Shown: positions 16,667-25,798 of the stretch, piece after piece | How positions within the stretch are numbered: position 1 is the first letter of the stretch | How the letters are laid out: every line of letters starts with the position of its first letter | NCBI GenBank assembly: GCA_963747405.1 | Contig: CAVVFG010000025.1 | Span: 168,710-232,709, forward strand | DNA length: 64,000 nt | Direction of reading: 5' to 3' | Source: Fodinibacter sp963747405 | GTDB taxonomy: Bacteria; Actinomycetota; Actinomycetes; Actinomycetales; Dermatophilaceae | Position numbers and translations under genes: made by a program | Notes under the pieces: model-generated | The model's input: the letters and a program-made list of their open reading frames with translations, nothing else | Told to the model about the DNA's origin: nothing | Database searches by the model: none

Positions 16667-17424
16667 GAGGTCACCTCAGCCGGTTCGTCGGCGGTCGAGG
16701 CCAGCACCTCGGCCAGGTGCATCGTGCGGATGCCGGCCCGTTGGCGCGAGAGCAGCCCGCCCACGTGCATCAGGCACGAGGAGTCGCTGGCCACCAGCAC
16801 CTCCGCGCCGGTGGAGCGCACGTGCGAGGCCTTGTCCGAGCCCATCGCCACCGACGTCTCCGAGTTCTTCACCGCGAACGTCCCCCCGAAGCCGCAGCAC
16901 TCGTCCGCCCTCGGCAACGGCACCAGGTCGATGCCGCCGACCGCTGCCAACAGCTGAAAGGGCCGGTCGCCCACGCGCAGCATCCGTACCGAGTGGCACG
17001 TCGGGTGGTACGTCACGCGGTGCGGGAACGACGCACCCACGTCGACCACCCCCAGCACGTCGACGAGGAACTCGCTCAGCTCCAGCGTCCGCGGGGCGGT
17101 GCGGGACACGGCATCCACCAACCCGGCGTCCCCCGACCGCGCCGCCACCAACGCGTGCTGGTGGCGCACCGAGCCCGCACACGAGCCCGACGGCACCACC
17201 ACGTGCTCGTAGCCCTCGAAGGCCGACACGAAGTTGCGCACCAGCGGCACCGCCTCGTCGAGGTAGCCGGTGTTCACCATCGGCTGCCCGCAACACGTCT
17301 GCGCCTCCGGCACGTCCACGTCACACCCCAGCCGGCGCAACAGCCGGACCGTCGCGCGCACGGCATCCGGGAACATCGCGTCCCCGATGCAGGTCGACAT
17401 CACAGCCACTCGCACGTCGCTCAC
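16663..17424 (-). CDS. lutA: Lactate utilization protein A (CCG-motif Fe-S oxidoreductase)
   Basis: A 253-residue protein with two cysteine-rich CCG domains: QTCCGQPMVNTGY near residue 60 and DECCGFGGTFAVKNSETS near residue 165. It starts with GTG (MSDVRVAVMSTCIGDAMFP). First gene of lutABC, transcribed leftwards. No LutR/LldR-type regulator is adjacent in this window. The promoter must lie in the 77 bases shared with the divergent pabC-like gene. Confidence 0.92.
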   Translation of the reverse strand: MSDVRVAVMSTCIGDAMFPDAVRATVRLLRRLGCDVDVPEAQTCCGQPMVNTGYLDEAVPLVRNFVSAFEGYEHVVVPSGSCAGSVRHQHALVAARSGDAGLVDAVSRTAPRTLELSEFLVDVLGVVDVGASFPHRVTYHPTCHSVRMLRVGDRPFQLLAAVGGIDLVPLPRADECCGFGGTFAVKNSETSVAMGSDKASHVRSTGAEVLVASDSSCLMHVGGLLSRQRAGIRTMHLAEVLASTADEPAEVTS

Positions 17425-17501
17425 TCCTCTCGGCCGTTCGATGGTCCTCCCCCGGACAGTAGCCCGCCGCGGCCGATGTCGTCAGGTGAGAGCCTGAGGG
17501 C

Positions 17502-18386
17502 ATGAACGAGCAGGTGCACCTGGTGGCGGTCCTCGGTCGCGGCGTCGTCGACCCGGACACCCTGGTGGTCGCCGCTGACGACCTCGGCCTGACCCGCGGT
17601 GACGGGTGCTTCGATTCCGCCCGGGTCATCACCGACCCCACCGGCCACGCCAGGGTGGTCGACCTCGACGGCCACCTCGACCGCCTGGCCGTGTCTGCGC
17701 GCATCCTGGACCTCGCCAACCCGTCGCGCGAGCAGTGGCGTGAGCTGGTGGAGCAGGCGGCCACCGCGTGGTCGACCCCCGGTGAGGCGGTGCTGAAGCT
17801 CCTGCTGACCCGTGGCCGCGAGTGGCACGCGGACAGGGGCCCGACCGCGCTGGTCACGATCAGCTCGAAGGGCCCGGCACCGGCCGGCCCCGGTCCGCAT
17901 GGGGGGCCGCCGCGCACCATCACCGCGGTCACCCTGAGCCGCGGCCACCCGAGTGACGCCTTCACCGACGCGCCGTGGCTGCTCGGCGGCGTCAAGACGC
18001 TGTCCTACGTCGTGCACACCGCCGCGACCCGAGAGGCCAAGCGCCGTGGGGCCGACGACGTCGTGTTCACCTCTACCGACGGCTACGCCCTCGACGGCCC
18101 GACGTCGGGCCTGCTCGTCGCGCGCGACGGCGCCCTGCTCAGCACCCCCACGGGCGGCACCGGCATCCTGGAGTCGCTCACCGTGGCGGCCGTGATGGCG
18201 GCCGCCCGCGCCGACGGGTACGCGACCCGCTACGCGCTCGTGCCCGTCGCACACCTCTTCACCGCGGATAGCGTGTGGCTGGTCTCGTCCGGACGCGGAC
18301 CCGCGCTTATCACCGCGCTCGACGGCCAGGCGCTACGCGCCGACTCGGACCTCGCGGGACGCATTGCCCGGTACGCCGGCTTCTGA
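17502..18386 (+). CDS. pabC: Aminodeoxychorismate lyase (class IV aminotransferase fold)
   Basis: A 294-residue fold-type IV PLP enzyme. The PLP lysine is in GGVKTLSYVVHTAATREAKR near residue 167, followed by DDVVFTSTDGYALDGPTSGLLVARDG. The start DDLGLTRGDGCFDSARV fits the family. It likely releases 4-aminobenzoate for folate synthesis. A branched-chain or D-amino-acid aminotransferase is the alternative within this fold, but the motifs favour PabC. Confidence 0.83.
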   Translation: MNEQVHLVAVLGRGVVDPDTLVVAADDLGLTRGDGCFDSARVITDPTGHARVVDLDGHLDRLAVSARILDLANPSREQWRELVEQAATAWSTPGEAVLKLLLTRGREWHADRGPTALVTISSKGPAPAGPGPHGGPPRTITAVTLSRGHPSDAFTDAPWLLGGVKTLSYVVHTAATREAKRRGADDVVFTSTDGYALDGPTSGLLVARDGALLSTPTGGTGILESLTVAAVMAAARADGYATRYALVPVAHLFTADSVWLVSSGRGPALITALDGQALRADSDLAGRIARYAGF

Positions 18387-18486
18387 GCCACCTTCCCAAG
18401 CCCGACCACCCCGCGTCATCGCGCGCTGCGCGACCGTCGGATACTGGTGCTCCGCCCCTCCGCCCCCGCGTACCCGAGGAGATCCC

Positions 18487-19398
18487 ATGCGCTGGACCCC
18501 CGACCAGATCGGCGACCTGTCCGGAACCACGGCCCTGGTCACCGGCGCCAACTCCGGCATCGGCCTCGTCGAGGCTCGCGAGCTGGCCCGGCACGGCGCC
18601 GATGTGGTTCTCGCAGTGCGCAACACGGATGCCGGGGAGGCCGCGGCCGCGCGGATCCGCGGCATCGGCGTCCCGGGCGCGGTGCGCGTGGAGCGGCTCG
18701 ACCTCGCCTCCCAGGAGTCGGTGCACGCCCTGGCCGACCGCTTCGAGGGTCCGCTGGACCTGCTCGTCAACAACGCCGGCGTGATGGCGCCGCCCCGGCG
18801 ACGCGAGACCACCGACGGCTTCGAGCTGCAGTTCGGCACCAACCACCTCGGCCACTTCGCGCTGACCGGCCTGCTGATGCCGCACCTGCTCCATGCGCCC
18901 GCCCCCCGCGTCACGACCGTGGCGTCGCTCGCGCACCACAGCGGCGACGCCAAGGTGGTCGAGGGCAACCCGGCGCAGGGCTACAACCCCAACACCACGT
19001 ACGGCCGCTCGAAGCTGGCCAACCTGCTCTTCGCGCTCGAGCTGCAGCGGCGCGCGACGGCATCCGGCTCGAAGCTCACCTCCACGGCCGCGCACCCAGG
19101 CGTCTCGGCCACGAACCTGGTGGCCAGCCCCGACGGGCTGGGCTCGATCCCTGTCCTCGGCACCATCGGCCAGTGGGGGGTGCGGCTGTTCTTCCCGAGC
19201 CCGGAGCAGGGCGCCGAAGCCGTGCTCTACGCCGCCACGCAGGCAGCCCCCGGCTCGTACTCCGGGCCCACCGGCTTCCGCGAGACCCGCGGCGCTGTCG
19301 GCGAGGCAAGGCTCAGCACGCTCGCCCGGGACGAGACGCTCGCCGCCCTGCTCTGGGAGCGCAGCGAGGAGCTCACCGGGGTCGGCGTCACGCCGTAG
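18487..19398 (+). CDS. Short-chain dehydrogenase/reductase (retinol-dehydrogenase-like)
   Basis: A 303-residue classical/extended SDR. Cofactor motif TALVTGANSGIGLVEARELA near residues 16-35, NNAGVMAPP near 96, and the catalytic Tyr-x3-Lys in TTYGRSKLANLLFALE near 170. This arrangement matches the subgroup related to eukaryotic retinol dehydrogenases and WW-domain oxidoreductases. I use the ATG at 18487, which directly precedes the cofactor domain and follows a GAGGAGA ribosome site. Substrate unknown. Confidence 0.85.
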   Translation: MRWTPDQIGDLSGTTALVTGANSGIGLVEARELARHGADVVLAVRNTDAGEAAAARIRGIGVPGAVRVERLDLASQESVHALADRFEGPLDLLVNNAGVMAPPRRRETTDGFELQFGTNHLGHFALTGLLMPHLLHAPAPRVTTVASLAHHSGDAKVVEGNPAQGYNPNTTYGRSKLANLLFALELQRRATASGSKLTSTAAHPGVSATNLVASPDGLGSIPVLGTIGQWGVRLFFPSPEQGAEAVLYAATQAAPGSYSGPTGFRETRGAVGEARLSTLARDETLAALLWERSEELTGVGVTP

Positions 19399-19559
19399 AG
19401 GCCGTCGGGCGCTCGTCGGCTGGAGGGACCGGCACGACCCGTCTGGCTTGGGGCTCGGCTCCGTCCTGACAACTGTCTACAACGTCTCGCCAGCGAAGGA
19501 CTTCTGTCTGTACTTCGTGCGCATCGGTCGAGATCTGCGGCCGCACAAACGGACCCGAG

Positions 19560-19776
19560 GCTTGTCATGCGCGTGCATCCCCGCCGCTGATCACCCTCGG
19601 CATCGCCGTCGCATACCAGGCGATCGTCAGCATCAAATACGCCTTCACGAAGCCCAACTTCGACGACATCGACAACTCGACCTCGACCTCGACCGTCGGC
19701 AAGGGCATCATCATCCCGATCGACCTCGGCGCCATCTTCAAAGCCGGCATCACGAGCTACCTCGGCTGGTGGGCAG
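19560..19776 (+). other. Orphan coding-like fragment joined to the sigma-factor relic
   Basis: Frame +3 from about 19,587 reads LITLGIAVAYQAIVSIKY, then a Ser/Thr run and KGIIIPIDLGAIFKAGITS, then runs into non-homologous sequence at 19,777. It has no start codon and uses more A/T-ending codons than its neighbours. It looks like a piece of a foreign membrane-associated protein brought in by recombination. I do not recognise it. The preceding stretch 19,399-19,560 shows nothing I can support. Confidence 0.35.
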
Positions 19777-20416
19777 CGCGCGCTCGCAGTGGTATACCTG
19801 CTCTACAACGAGGGGTATGCCGCGAGCACCGGTTCCCACCTGACCCACACCGACCGCTCGGCGGAGGCGATCCGGCTCGGTCCTCTGGTGCACCGATTGC
19901 TGCCCGACGACCCGGAGGCGACCGCGCTGCTGGCCCTCATGCTCCTGCTGGACGCGCGGCGGCCGGCGCGCGTGACGGCATCCGGAGACCTCGTGACGCT
20001 CGCCGAGCCTGACCGGCGCCTCTGGGACCGGGCTCTGGTCGCCGAGGGCACTGCGCTGCTCGACTCGACGATCGGGACGGGTCGCGAGGTCGGGGCCCAC
20101 CAGCTCCAGGCCGCCATCGCCGCTGTGCACGACCGGGCGTCGACGGCGGCCGACACCGACTGGCCGCAGGTGCTCGCGCTGTACGGCCTGCTGGAACGGG
20201 CGGCGCCCAGCCCGTTCGTGACGCTCGCGCGGGCCGTGGCACTGGCCGAGTCCGAGGGCCCGGATGCCGCTGTGCCGGTGCTCGATTCGCTTGACGCCGC
20301 GCTCGGTGACCACCAGCGGCTGGATGCGGTGAAGGGACACGTGGCCGAGCTCGCGGGCAACCATGCCGAGGCCCGGCGGCGCTACCACGCGGCGGCGGAC
20401 CGTGCGACGAACCTAG

Positions 20417-21441
20417 ATGACTGATTCCAAGGGGTGTCAGTGGTCGTAGGCGGTGAGGGACCGCAGTACGGGTTGGCCGGTGCGGTCGTTGTGCCAGATG
20501 ACGGCGGTCAGGGCCAGGATGCGTTGCAGGACTCGGATGGTGACGCCGGTGGGGGTCCGCCCGCCGTGGCGTTCGAGGCTGAGCTGGCCTTTGAGGGTGT
20601 CGAACACTGATTCCACGGTCTGTCGTAGTGGTTTGAGCAGGTGCGCCCCGGGGCGGGGTTGTTCGCCGGAGCGGGCTTTGCGTAGCAGGGTGAATCCGGT
20701 TGCGGCCAGGGTTGCTTCGAAGTCTCGGCCGTAGTAGTTCTTGTCCGCGATGATGGTTCGGCCGCCGCCGGCCAGCGCCGGGGTGGACTCGATCAGCTCG
20801 GCCAGCACGACCCGCTCGTCGGCTTTGGCCCCGGTCAGGGCGTAGGCGATCGGCAGCCCGTGCAGGGTGCACACCAGGTGCAGGCGCAACCCCCAGAAGT
20901 AGCGTGAGTGCGAGGCGCAGTAGCCGTACTCGGCCCAGCCGGCCAGGTCCGAGCGTTTCACCGTCTCGCGGGAGCGGGCGCACTCCACCGGGGTGGAGTC
21001 GACCACCAGGACGTCGTCGGTGGCCACGCTGGTGTCGGCGGCCAGGTGCTCGATCAGGGCCACCAGCACCGGGCCGAGGCGGCGCAGCCGCTTGTTGTAC
21101 CCGCTCTGCTGGGGCAGGTAGGGGAACAGGTGGCGCCACGCGGCGCGCACGTGCCGGACCCAGCGGGCCTCGTCATCGAAGCCGAGCACGGCCGACAGCA
21201 CCGCCAAGGTGACCATCTCCGCGTCGCTGACCAGCGGCTTCATCCCAACCTTGGGCCGCCACGGGACCAGCTCCGGGCGAGCCTTCAACAGATCGTCAGC
21301 GCTGACGTAGATTGCGGTAGCGAGGGTGTCCAGATCGGTGTCCACGAGGGCCTCCCGGCTCGAGTTGGTTCGCAACACCGAGTTTGGGCACCCTCGCCCT
21401 CAAGTCACACCCGCCACACCAGTCACCTTGGAATCAATCAT
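20417..21441. mobile_element. IS982-family insertion sequence, complete, 1025 bp
   Basis: Ends are ATGACTGATTCCAAGG on the left and the inverse of ATGATTGATTCCAAGG on the right (15 of 16 match). It is flanked by the 4-bp target repeat CTAG (20413-20416 and 21442-21445), and excision restores the interrupted reading frame. It contains one intact transposase gene on the minus strand. Confidence 0.92.
20437..21378 (-). CDS. IS982-family transposase
   Basis: A 313-residue DDE transposase. The N-terminal block LDTLATAIYVSADDLLKARPEL, then FPYLPQQSGYNKRLRRLG, VVDSTPVECARSRETVKRSD and TIIADKNYYG match the IS982 family. The frame is intact from start to stop and fills the element, leaving about 20 bases to the left inverted repeat and 63 to the right. 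The element could still be mobile. Confidence 0.93.
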   Translation of the reverse strand: MLRTNSSREALVDTDLDTLATAIYVSADDLLKARPELVPWRPKVGMKPLVSDAEMVTLAVLSAVLGFDDEARWVRHVRAAWRHLFPYLPQQSGYNKRLRRLGPVLVALIEHLAADTSVATDDVLVVDSTPVECARSRETVKRSDLAGWAEYGYCASHSRYFWGLRLHLVCTLHGLPIAYALTGAKADERVVLAELIESTPALAGGGRTIIADKNYYGRDFEATLAATGFTLLRKARSGEQPRPGAHLLKPLRQTVESVFDTLKGQLSLERHGGRTPTGVTIRVLQRILALTAVIWHNDRTGQPVLRSLTAYDH

Positions 21442-21641
21442 CTAGCCGAGCAGCGGCACCTCAGCAGCCGGGCTGCTGCCCTGGCGCACCACCCCTGAGG
21501 CATGCGCTCCGCAGTGCGCTGGCGCAGAGCCGTCGAGTGGGTTCGGACGAGTTCTATTGCTGGACAGCAGTGCACGCACGAGCGCGGAGGGTCTGTCGGT
21601 GGTCGCCCGTAGAGTTCGGGTCACGAGGAAAGGGGGATGCG

Positions 21642-23627
21642 GTGCAGCTCGAGACCATGCCGACCGGGGCACCGTCGGGGATGCCGAGTGAGCTGCTTCG
21701 CGCGCTCCGGGCGGCCGAGTCCGAGCTGGTGAACGCCCCGTATGCACGCCAGGTGTCGGGCAGCCGTGCCGAGTGGGCGGAGGTCGTGACGACCGCTCAG
21801 CGGGTGATCAACGTGGCGGCCGCGGTGCAGGACGAGGCCATCGTCGCCGTGTGCTCGATCGAGGACGAAGTGCTGGAGGACGGCACAGTCGTGGAGGGTC
21901 ACCGCGCCGCGGGACACGTGGCGCTCGACGGCCCGGCGCTGGTGTCAGGGGCGCTGAGCGTGTCGGTGAGGCACGCCGAGCACCGCGTGCGGTCGGCGGT
22001 GCGGCTGGCCGCCGACGGGCCGGCCGGCAGCGACATGGCGACGGGGCTGGACGGGCTGCACACGGCGATGCGCCGCGGAGACCTCGATGCCTACCGGGCC
22101 GGCGTAGTCACCGAGGAGCTCGAGCAAGCACCGGCCGAAGTGGCCGAGGCTGTCGTCGGTGCCCTGGCGAGCCACTGGGCCGGCGACACAGGGCCGCAGC
22201 TGCGTGCGCGTTGCCGCACGGTGCTGTCCCGCATCAGCCCCGACGTGCTCCGGCAACGGGCCACCACGGCTCGTCAGCAATGCAGCCTGCGGCGGTGGGC
22301 CGAGGAGCCCGGCGTCGACAAGTGGGAGGGCACCTTCCCGAGTGAGGATGCCGCCCGAGCCTGGGCCGCGATCGAGGCTCGCGCCCATGATCTCGTCGCT
22401 GGCGGCAGCGTGGGTCGCATCGACCGAGCCCGCGCCCAGGCCCTGATCGACCTGGTCACCGGCTCTGCAACCATCACCACGGTCGTCACCCTCACCGTCC
22501 CGGCTCCGGCGGAGGACCAGTCCGGCGGGGCAAGCGCTCCCGCCGGCCCGGGCGGCAACGGCCCGACCGAATCACCCGACACCTCGGCACCAGACGGATC
22601 GGGCGACTCGACACCGTACTCGCACAGCGGCATCTCGCCCGGCCCGACCCAGGGCACGCAGTGCGAGGGATCGACCGCAGCTCCCTTGGGCCGCTCGGCT
22701 CTGGAAACCCAGGACAGCGCGTCAGCACCCACCGAGTCACCGGAGGACCTGGTCGAGGTGGTGATGGGCACCCGCGGTGAACGGGTGCTGGTGACCCGCG
22801 CCTTCCTCGACGTGGTGACGGCCGCTCTGGACACCACAACCGTCGAGCGGCCCTGCCACCGGGTCAGCGGGGCCCTGCTCGACTCCACCATCAGCTCCTC
22901 GTACCGTCCACCGGCAAGCATGGCGTCCCTCGTCCGCCAGCGAGATGGGCGCTGCCGCTTCCCCGGCTGCCACGTCGCCGCCCGGTTCTGCGACCTCGAC
23001 CACGTCAGACCCTGGCCCTCTGGAGCGACCAGCCCGAGCAACCTGATCTGCCTGTGCCGCCGCCACCACCGCATCAAGCAACGACATCGCTGGCGCGTGC
23101 GCCTCGAGCCCGACGCCACCGTCACGTGGACCGACCCCGTAGGCCGCGTCCGTGTCACCCACCCCGTCGATGCTCGGCGCTCCCTGGTCCTGCACGCTCC
23201 GGGCGGTCCCTCCGAGTCGAGCGGTCCTGAGCACGCAACGACCACCTCGGGAGAGCCGGCCCGGCTCGGGGACCCCGCCGACATCGGTAGGGGGGAGATC
23301 ACCAGCGAAGGCGGCTCGAGGACGATGTACGACCTGCTGGGCACGGTGAGCGACCAATTCAGCGCGCTCGAGTTCACGCTCGAGCACCACGCCGCCGCCA
23401 TCACCAGCGCCGACCTCACCCGCCGCGCCGACCTGGGCAGCGCGTCGCTCCTGGCCACCGGTGATCGCTCCCTGCTCGCGATGGAGGTGCACCATCCTCA
23501 CGGGCACCGTCCGCGCGCCGACCGGTTCGTCCTGGCGCACGCCTGGCCCCAGGTGCCAGGTCACCGCACGAACAGGCACTGCAGCAGGTCCGACCTCGGC
23601 CGCGACGACGACGAGCCGCCCTTCTAG
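21642..23627 (+). CDS. DUF222/HNH endonuclease family protein
   Basis: A 661-residue protein. An N-terminal DUF222 region (residues ~15-290) is followed by a low-complexity Ser/Pro/Gly-rich stretch (about 290-370) and an HNH nuclease domain: CRFPGCHVAARFCDLDHVRPW, NLICLCRRHHRIKQ. This 13E12-repeat-like family is found in many copies in actinobacteria; its role is not established, and links to mobile introns or selfish DNA have been suggested. I use the GTG at 21642, which has a purine-rich AGGGGG site; the frame is open upstream into the IS. Confidence 0.85.
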   Translation: MQLETMPTGAPSGMPSELLRALRAAESELVNAPYARQVSGSRAEWAEVVTTAQRVINVAAAVQDEAIVAVCSIEDEVLEDGTVVEGHRAAGHVALDGPALVSGALSVSVRHAEHRVRSAVRLAADGPAGSDMATGLDGLHTAMRRGDLDAYRAGVVTEELEQAPAEVAEAVVGALASHWAGDTGPQLRARCRTVLSRISPDVLRQRATTARQQCSLRRWAEEPGVDKWEGTFPSEDAARAWAAIEARAHDLVAGGSVGRIDRARAQALIDLVTGSATITTVVTLTVPAPAEDQSGGASAPAGPGGNGPTESPDTSAPDGSGDSTPYSHSGISPGPTQGTQCEGSTAAPLGRSALETQDSASAPTESPEDLVEVVMGTRGERVLVTRAFLDVVTAALDTTTVERPCHRVSGALLDSTISSSYRPPASMASLVRQRDGRCRFPGCHVAARFCDLDHVRPWPSGATSPSNLICLCRRHHRIKQRHRWRVRLEPDATVTWTDPVGRVRVTHPVDARRSLVLHAPGGPSESSGPEHATTTSGEPARLGDPADIGRGEITSEGGSRTMYDLLGTVSDQFSALEFTLEHHAAAITSADLTRRADLGSASLLATGDRSLLAMEVHHPHGHRPRADRFVLAHAWPQVPGHRTNRHCSRSDLGRDDDEPPF

Positions 23628-23677
23628 CGACCACGGACCATGCCGTCACCGCCGAGGTCCGCTGAGCCGGGCCCGCG

Positions 23678-24430
23678 TCAACGGTCGAGCTGCAGCCGGT
23701 GCCAGGACCAGGCCGTGGCGGTCGCGGCCACCGCGGCGAACGCCACGGGGCCGCAGAGTTGAACCACCGACACGGCGGTTCCGCCCGAGACCGCCCACAG
23801 GGCGGGAGCGGCCAGCGGCAACCAGCCGCCCCCGCCGGCCAGCACACCCACCTGCGCCACGACGACCAGGCCGATCGCGACCGAGACCCCACTGAGGAGC
23901 GACCGGGTGATGGTGGCGACCCACGCGGTCGGCACCGCCACGCCCGCGCTGAGCACTCCCAGCACCAGCAGTCGGCCCAGCCCCTCCCAGGCACCCGCGT
24001 CAGGCGTACCGAACCCCAGCACGAGTCCGGTCAGCAGCACCACCGCGACGACCGCGGCACTCACCACCGTCGCCCACGCCGCGTAGACCGCGAGCTTGGC
24101 GGCCGCGATGGTGCCGCGAGCCACGGGCAGCCCGAACAGACCGGTGATCGTGCCGTCGGTGAACTCGCGGCCGAACAACCACGCCCCGACGACGCCGAAC
24201 GCGAGGAACCCGCCCGCACCGCTGATCTGGGCAGCCACCCCCACCAGACCCGGCCAGTCACGGCTGGCACCGGGGCCCACCTTGGCGACGAGCTGCGGGT
24301 CGCCGGACGCCAGGGCGGCCATCATGACGCTGCACAGCACGGCGATGCCGAGGACGATCGCGGCGGACCCGATGACTCCGACGGGCGACCGGGTGAGCTT
24401 GAGCGCCTCGACGCGTACGACCTGGTTCAT
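23678..24430 (-). CDS. ABC-2 type transporter permease
   Basis: A 250-residue membrane protein with about six hydrophobic segments. It begins MNQVVRVEALKLTRSPVGVIGSAAIVLG, typical of ABC-2 permeases, with FGREFTDGTITGLFGLPVARGTI as the characteristic loop. Its ATG overlaps the ATPase gene stop by 4 bases. With that gene it forms an export ABC transporter whose substrate is unknown; drug or lantibiotic-type self-protection are usual roles for this layout. Confidence 0.85.
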   Translation of the reverse strand: MNQVVRVEALKLTRSPVGVIGSAAIVLGIAVLCSVMMAALASGDPQLVAKVGPGASRDWPGLVGVAAQISGAGGFLAFGVVGAWLFGREFTDGTITGLFGLPVARGTIAAAKLAVYAAWATVVSAAVVAVVLLTGLVLGFGTPDAGAWEGLGRLLVLGVLSAGVAVPTAWVATITRSLLSGVSVAIGLVVVAQVGVLAGGGGWLPLAAPALWAVSGGTAVSVVQLCGPVAFAAVAATATAWSWHRLQLDR

Positions 24431-25143
24431 GCCATCACCTCGCGACGCTCGTCGTCGAGGCGCACGTGCTCGAAGAAGGCTCGCTCGAGGTCGGTGCTGG
24501 CCGGCGACACCTCACCGATCAGCCGGCCACCGTTCACCATGCCGATCCGGTGCGCGATGCGTGCGACCTCATCGAGGTGGTGGCTGCTGACGAGTACGCC
24601 GGCACCGTCATCGGCCCGCTGCAGCAGCGCATCGCGCAGGACGAGCACCCCTGCCGGATCGAGCGAGTTCGTGGGCTCGTCGAGCACGACGAGCCGCGGC
24701 CCGTGCTGCAGTGCGGCCGCCAGCCCGACCCGTTGCCGGTTGCCCAGCGAGAGCCTGCGCACCCGTCGGTCGGCGTACGCGGTGAGCTTCCACTGCTCGA
24801 TCGCTGCGTCGACGCACGACACGCCGGCCCGATGCAGCCGGGCCGCCAGGGCGAGGTTCTGCCGCGCACTCAGCTCCGGGTAGGCCAGCGGGACCTCGAC
24901 GAGGTGACCCACGCGGCACCAGGTCTCGCGCGGTGCCCGGGCCAACGGCCGGCCGTCGAGGAGCACAGCGCCGGAGTCCGGGCGCAGCATGCCGAGCGCC
25001 AGCCGCAGCAGGGTCGACTTGCCCGCACCGTTGAGACCGACCAGCGCGACGATCTCGGACGGCGCGAGCACCAGGTCCAGGCCGTGCACGCCGGCCCCAC
25101 CCCGGAACAGCCGGCTGACCGCCCTCAGCTCGAGAACGTTCAT
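24427..25143 (-). CDS. ABC transporter ATP-binding protein
   Basis: A 238-residue ATPase. Walker A GLNGAGKST near residue 35, signature RRLSLGNRQRVGLAAAL near 125, Walker B LVVLDEPTNSLDP, and the H-loop SSHHLDEV. The signature LSLGNRQRV is slightly degenerate (LSxGx form), as often seen in ABC-2 partners. It is the middle gene of a TetR-ATPase-permease operon joined by two ATGA overlaps. Confidence 0.92.
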   Translation of the reverse strand: MNVLELRAVSRLFRGGAGVHGLDLVLAPSEIVALVGLNGAGKSTLLRLALGMLRPDSGAVLLDGRPLARAPRETWCRVGHLVEVPLAYPELSARQNLALAARLHRAGVSCVDAAIEQWKLTAYADRRVRRLSLGNRQRVGLAAALQHGPRLVVLDEPTNSLDPAGVLVLRDALLQRADDGAGVLVSSHHLDEVARIAHRIGMVNGGRLIGEVSPASTDLERAFFEHVRLDDERREVMA

Positions 25144-25712
25144 GACAGGTCACCCAGCGCGCTCAGTGCCGTCATGACGGCACTGCCCAGGTCGGGGTCG
25201 GCGCTGCTCGACCAGTCGAGCAGAGCGGCGTTGAGCCCGGCGACGACGGCAGCGGCCACGACCCGCGCCTCGGAGGTCGAGGCACCCCGCCGGCACAGTG
25301 CGTCACCGATGGCTTCCTCGGTCTCGCGGCTGCTCCGCGCGAGCGCACCGGCGAGCGACGGCGTCGCCGCGACGACCCGCAGCCGCTCGCGCACCTCGTC
25401 GGTGGCCGGCTCCGGGATGGCACCCCACGCGTCCCGAACGCCGCGCACCGCAGCGGTCAGCGGCCGCTCGCCGACCGGCCGTGCCGTGATCGCAGCCCCG
25501 ATCAGCGGGTCATAGGGGTCGTCCACGAGCAGGGCGTCCTTGGTCGCGAAGTGACGGAAGAGCGTCATCTCGCTCACCCCGGCCCGCCGAGCGATGGCGG
25601 CCGCCGTCGTCGCGTCGTACCCCTGATCGGCGAACAGCTCGAGAGCGGCCTCGAGCAGCGCCTCCCGCGTGCGTTGCTTCCGTCCCACGCGCGTTATGTT
25701 AGTCACTAACAT
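25140..25712 (-). CDS. TetR/AcrR-family repressor of the ABC operon
   Basis: A 190-residue repressor with the HTH ATTAAAIARRAGVSEMTLFRHFATKDALL. It heads the ABC operon. The start is uncertain: the ATG at 25712 is used, but it lies inside a perfect 17-bp palindrome, and a GTG at 25688 would give a standard N-terminus (GRKQRTREALLEAALELF) and leave the palindrome upstream. Neither has a Shine-Dalgarno site, so the message may be leaderless. Confidence 0.85.
   Translation of the reverse strand: MLVTNITRVGRKQRTREALLEAALELFADQGYDATTAAAIARRAGVSEMTLFRHFATKDALLVDDPYDPLIGAAITARPVGERPLTAAVRGVRDAWGAIPEPATDEVRERLRVVAATPSLAGALARSSRETEEAIGDALCRRGASTSEARVVAAAVVAGLNAALLDWSSSADPDLGSAVMTALSALGDLS
25696..25712. 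promoter_or_regulatory. TetR operator overlapping the repressor start
   Basis: ATGTTAGTCACTAACAT is a perfect palindrome with 8-base arms and one central base. It overlaps the possible ATG of the TetR gene, and lies 86 bases before the divergent glpD. It should mediate autorepression and may also affect glpD. Confidence 0.8.
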
Positions 25713-25798
25713 TGGCGCCGTCGGCCACCCGAGGACGATCGGACCGCAGACGTCACACCCGTGGTGGAACCCGTGCGGCGAGGTGGCAGGCTGGACCC

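Larger units (their letters stand above)
19777..21498 (+). pseudogene. ECF sigma factor of the DUF6596 type, 5'-truncated and split by an IS982 element
   Basis: From 19,777 the frame reads ALAVVYLLYNEGYAAS, EAIRLGPLVHRLLPDDPE, ALLALMLLLDARRPARV and STAADTDWPQVLALYGLL: the C-terminal DUF6596 half of SigJ-type extracytoplasmic sigma factors. The sigma-70 region 2 and most of region 4 are missing. At 20,413 the frame is interrupted by the insertion element and would stop within a few codons. Removing the element plus one CTAG copy restores RATNLAEQRHLSSRAAALAHHP and a stop at 21,496, so the insertion is younger than the 5' loss or the gene was intact up to it. Confidence 0.88.
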
